From assembly GCA_041600735.1 (NCBI GenBank), contig JBFIJN010000001.1:13118-77117 (forward strand): a DNA stretch of 64,000 nucleotides, written 5' to 3'. This document shows positions 63,919 through 64,000 of this stretch, one piece after another (within the stretch, counting starts at the first letter, position 1; each line of letters starts with the position of its first letter). A model generated the notes under the pieces. That model worked only from the letters and a program-made list of their open reading frames with translations. It had not been told where the DNA came from and searched no databases. A program made the translations under genes and the position numbers. The DNA is from Paraliomyxa sp041600735 (GTDB taxonomy: Bacteria; Myxococcota_A; Polyangia; Nannocystales; Nannocystaceae).

Positions 63919-64000
63919 AACCGGAGCTGGAACAGCTCCTGCTGCGGCTGGTGCCCGATCTCGAGCGCGCATGGAAGGGCGCCACCGAGGACGAGATCGA
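63900..64000 (+). CDS. SUKH (SMI1/KNR4-like) immunity-type protein, N-terminal part (runs off the right edge)
   Basis: Thirty-three residues are visible: LEPELEQLLLRLVPDLERAW followed by an acidic TEDEI. They match the start of the SUKH protein at 59507-60256 nearly position for position. The ATG lies 19 bases before the end of the PAAR-like gene, so toxin and presumptive immunity gene are coupled. This is the expected place for a cognate immunity protein. The rest is outside the window. Confidence 0.75.
   Translation, partial: MRAQDLEPELEQLLLRLVPDLERAWKGATEDEI

Overview
This window is high-GC DNA that reads like a chromosome segment of a myxobacterium (Myxococcota, perhaps the Nannocystis/Plesiocystis/Enhygromyxa side). 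The pointers are many secreted lipoproteins with Ser/Thr/Gly/Asp-rich linkers, a MYXO-CTERM-like C-terminus, a Ser/Thr kinase with TPR repeats, multiple sigma factors, futalosine-route menaquinone genes and a type VI effector island. The taxonomic placement is inference. Genes are dense on both strands, no gap exceeds about 300 bases, and I saw no rRNA, tRNA or CRISPR array.

Layout. 1-8 kb: the start of rplC, a TatD nuclease, an AAA ATPase with a frame-broken nuclease-like partner, a VWA lipoprotein, a HEAT-repeat protein coupled to holB, a PspA-like protein and a Uma2-type nuclease. 8-15.5 kb: envelope and secreted proteins (GT-C-like membrane protein, papain-type protease, MYXO-CTERM-like protein, SctJ/FliF-like lipoprotein) and a sigma factor/PilZ pair. 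15.5-26 kb: an unusual peptide-maturation-like locus, described below. 26-33.8 kb: a lipase with its foldase, lipoproteins, an ECF-type sigma factor fused to a membrane-anchored tail, and a protein with a nucleoside-phosphorylase-like end. 33.7-48.9 kb: UvrD-like helicase, S9 peptidase, two overlapping AAA/STAND-like ATPase genes (the second with a nuclease-like tail), a MATE-like exporter, a Kef-type antiporter facing a TetR regulator, and a Ser/Thr kinase. 48.9-59.3 kb: ferritin-like lipoprotein, bioB, pyruvate dehydrogenase E1alpha/E1beta/E2, mqnB-mqnD, more lipoproteins and a sterol-desaturase-family enzyme. 59.5-64 kb: a type VI accessory/effector island with two SUKH (SMI1/KNR4) immunity-like genes, DUF2169, a fragment of DUF2169, a ketosynthase-like protein, and a DUF4150 PAAR-like protein with a deaminase-like C-terminus.

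The most interesting block is 15.5-25.9 kb. It holds five radical SAM proteins with intact CxxxCxxC clusters, one further protein that looks like the second half of a radical SAM enzyme without the cluster motif, an HExxH protein resembling 2-oxoglutarate-dependent peptide beta-hydroxylases, and a LuxR-type regulator with a degenerate receiver. Two genes match the His-Xaa-Ser (Hxs) system: the 522-aa radical SAM maturase (HxsB) and the 166-aa HxsD. Start/stop overlaps link hxsD, hxsB and the next radical SAM gene; the pseudo-radical SAM and HExxH genes overlap likewise and run divergently from the hxs operon. No HxsA-like substrate with His-Xaa-Ser repeats and no convincing HxsC is visible. 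I infer an expanded or variant Hxs-type modification system whose substrate lies elsewhere or is of a new kind.

Three other modules deserve attention: the ATPase/nuclease-like pair at 1.45-3.08 kb, the STAND-like pair at 38.8-42.0 kb, and the toxin/immunity island at the right end, where a one-base deletion in a G tract appears to break the effector gene.
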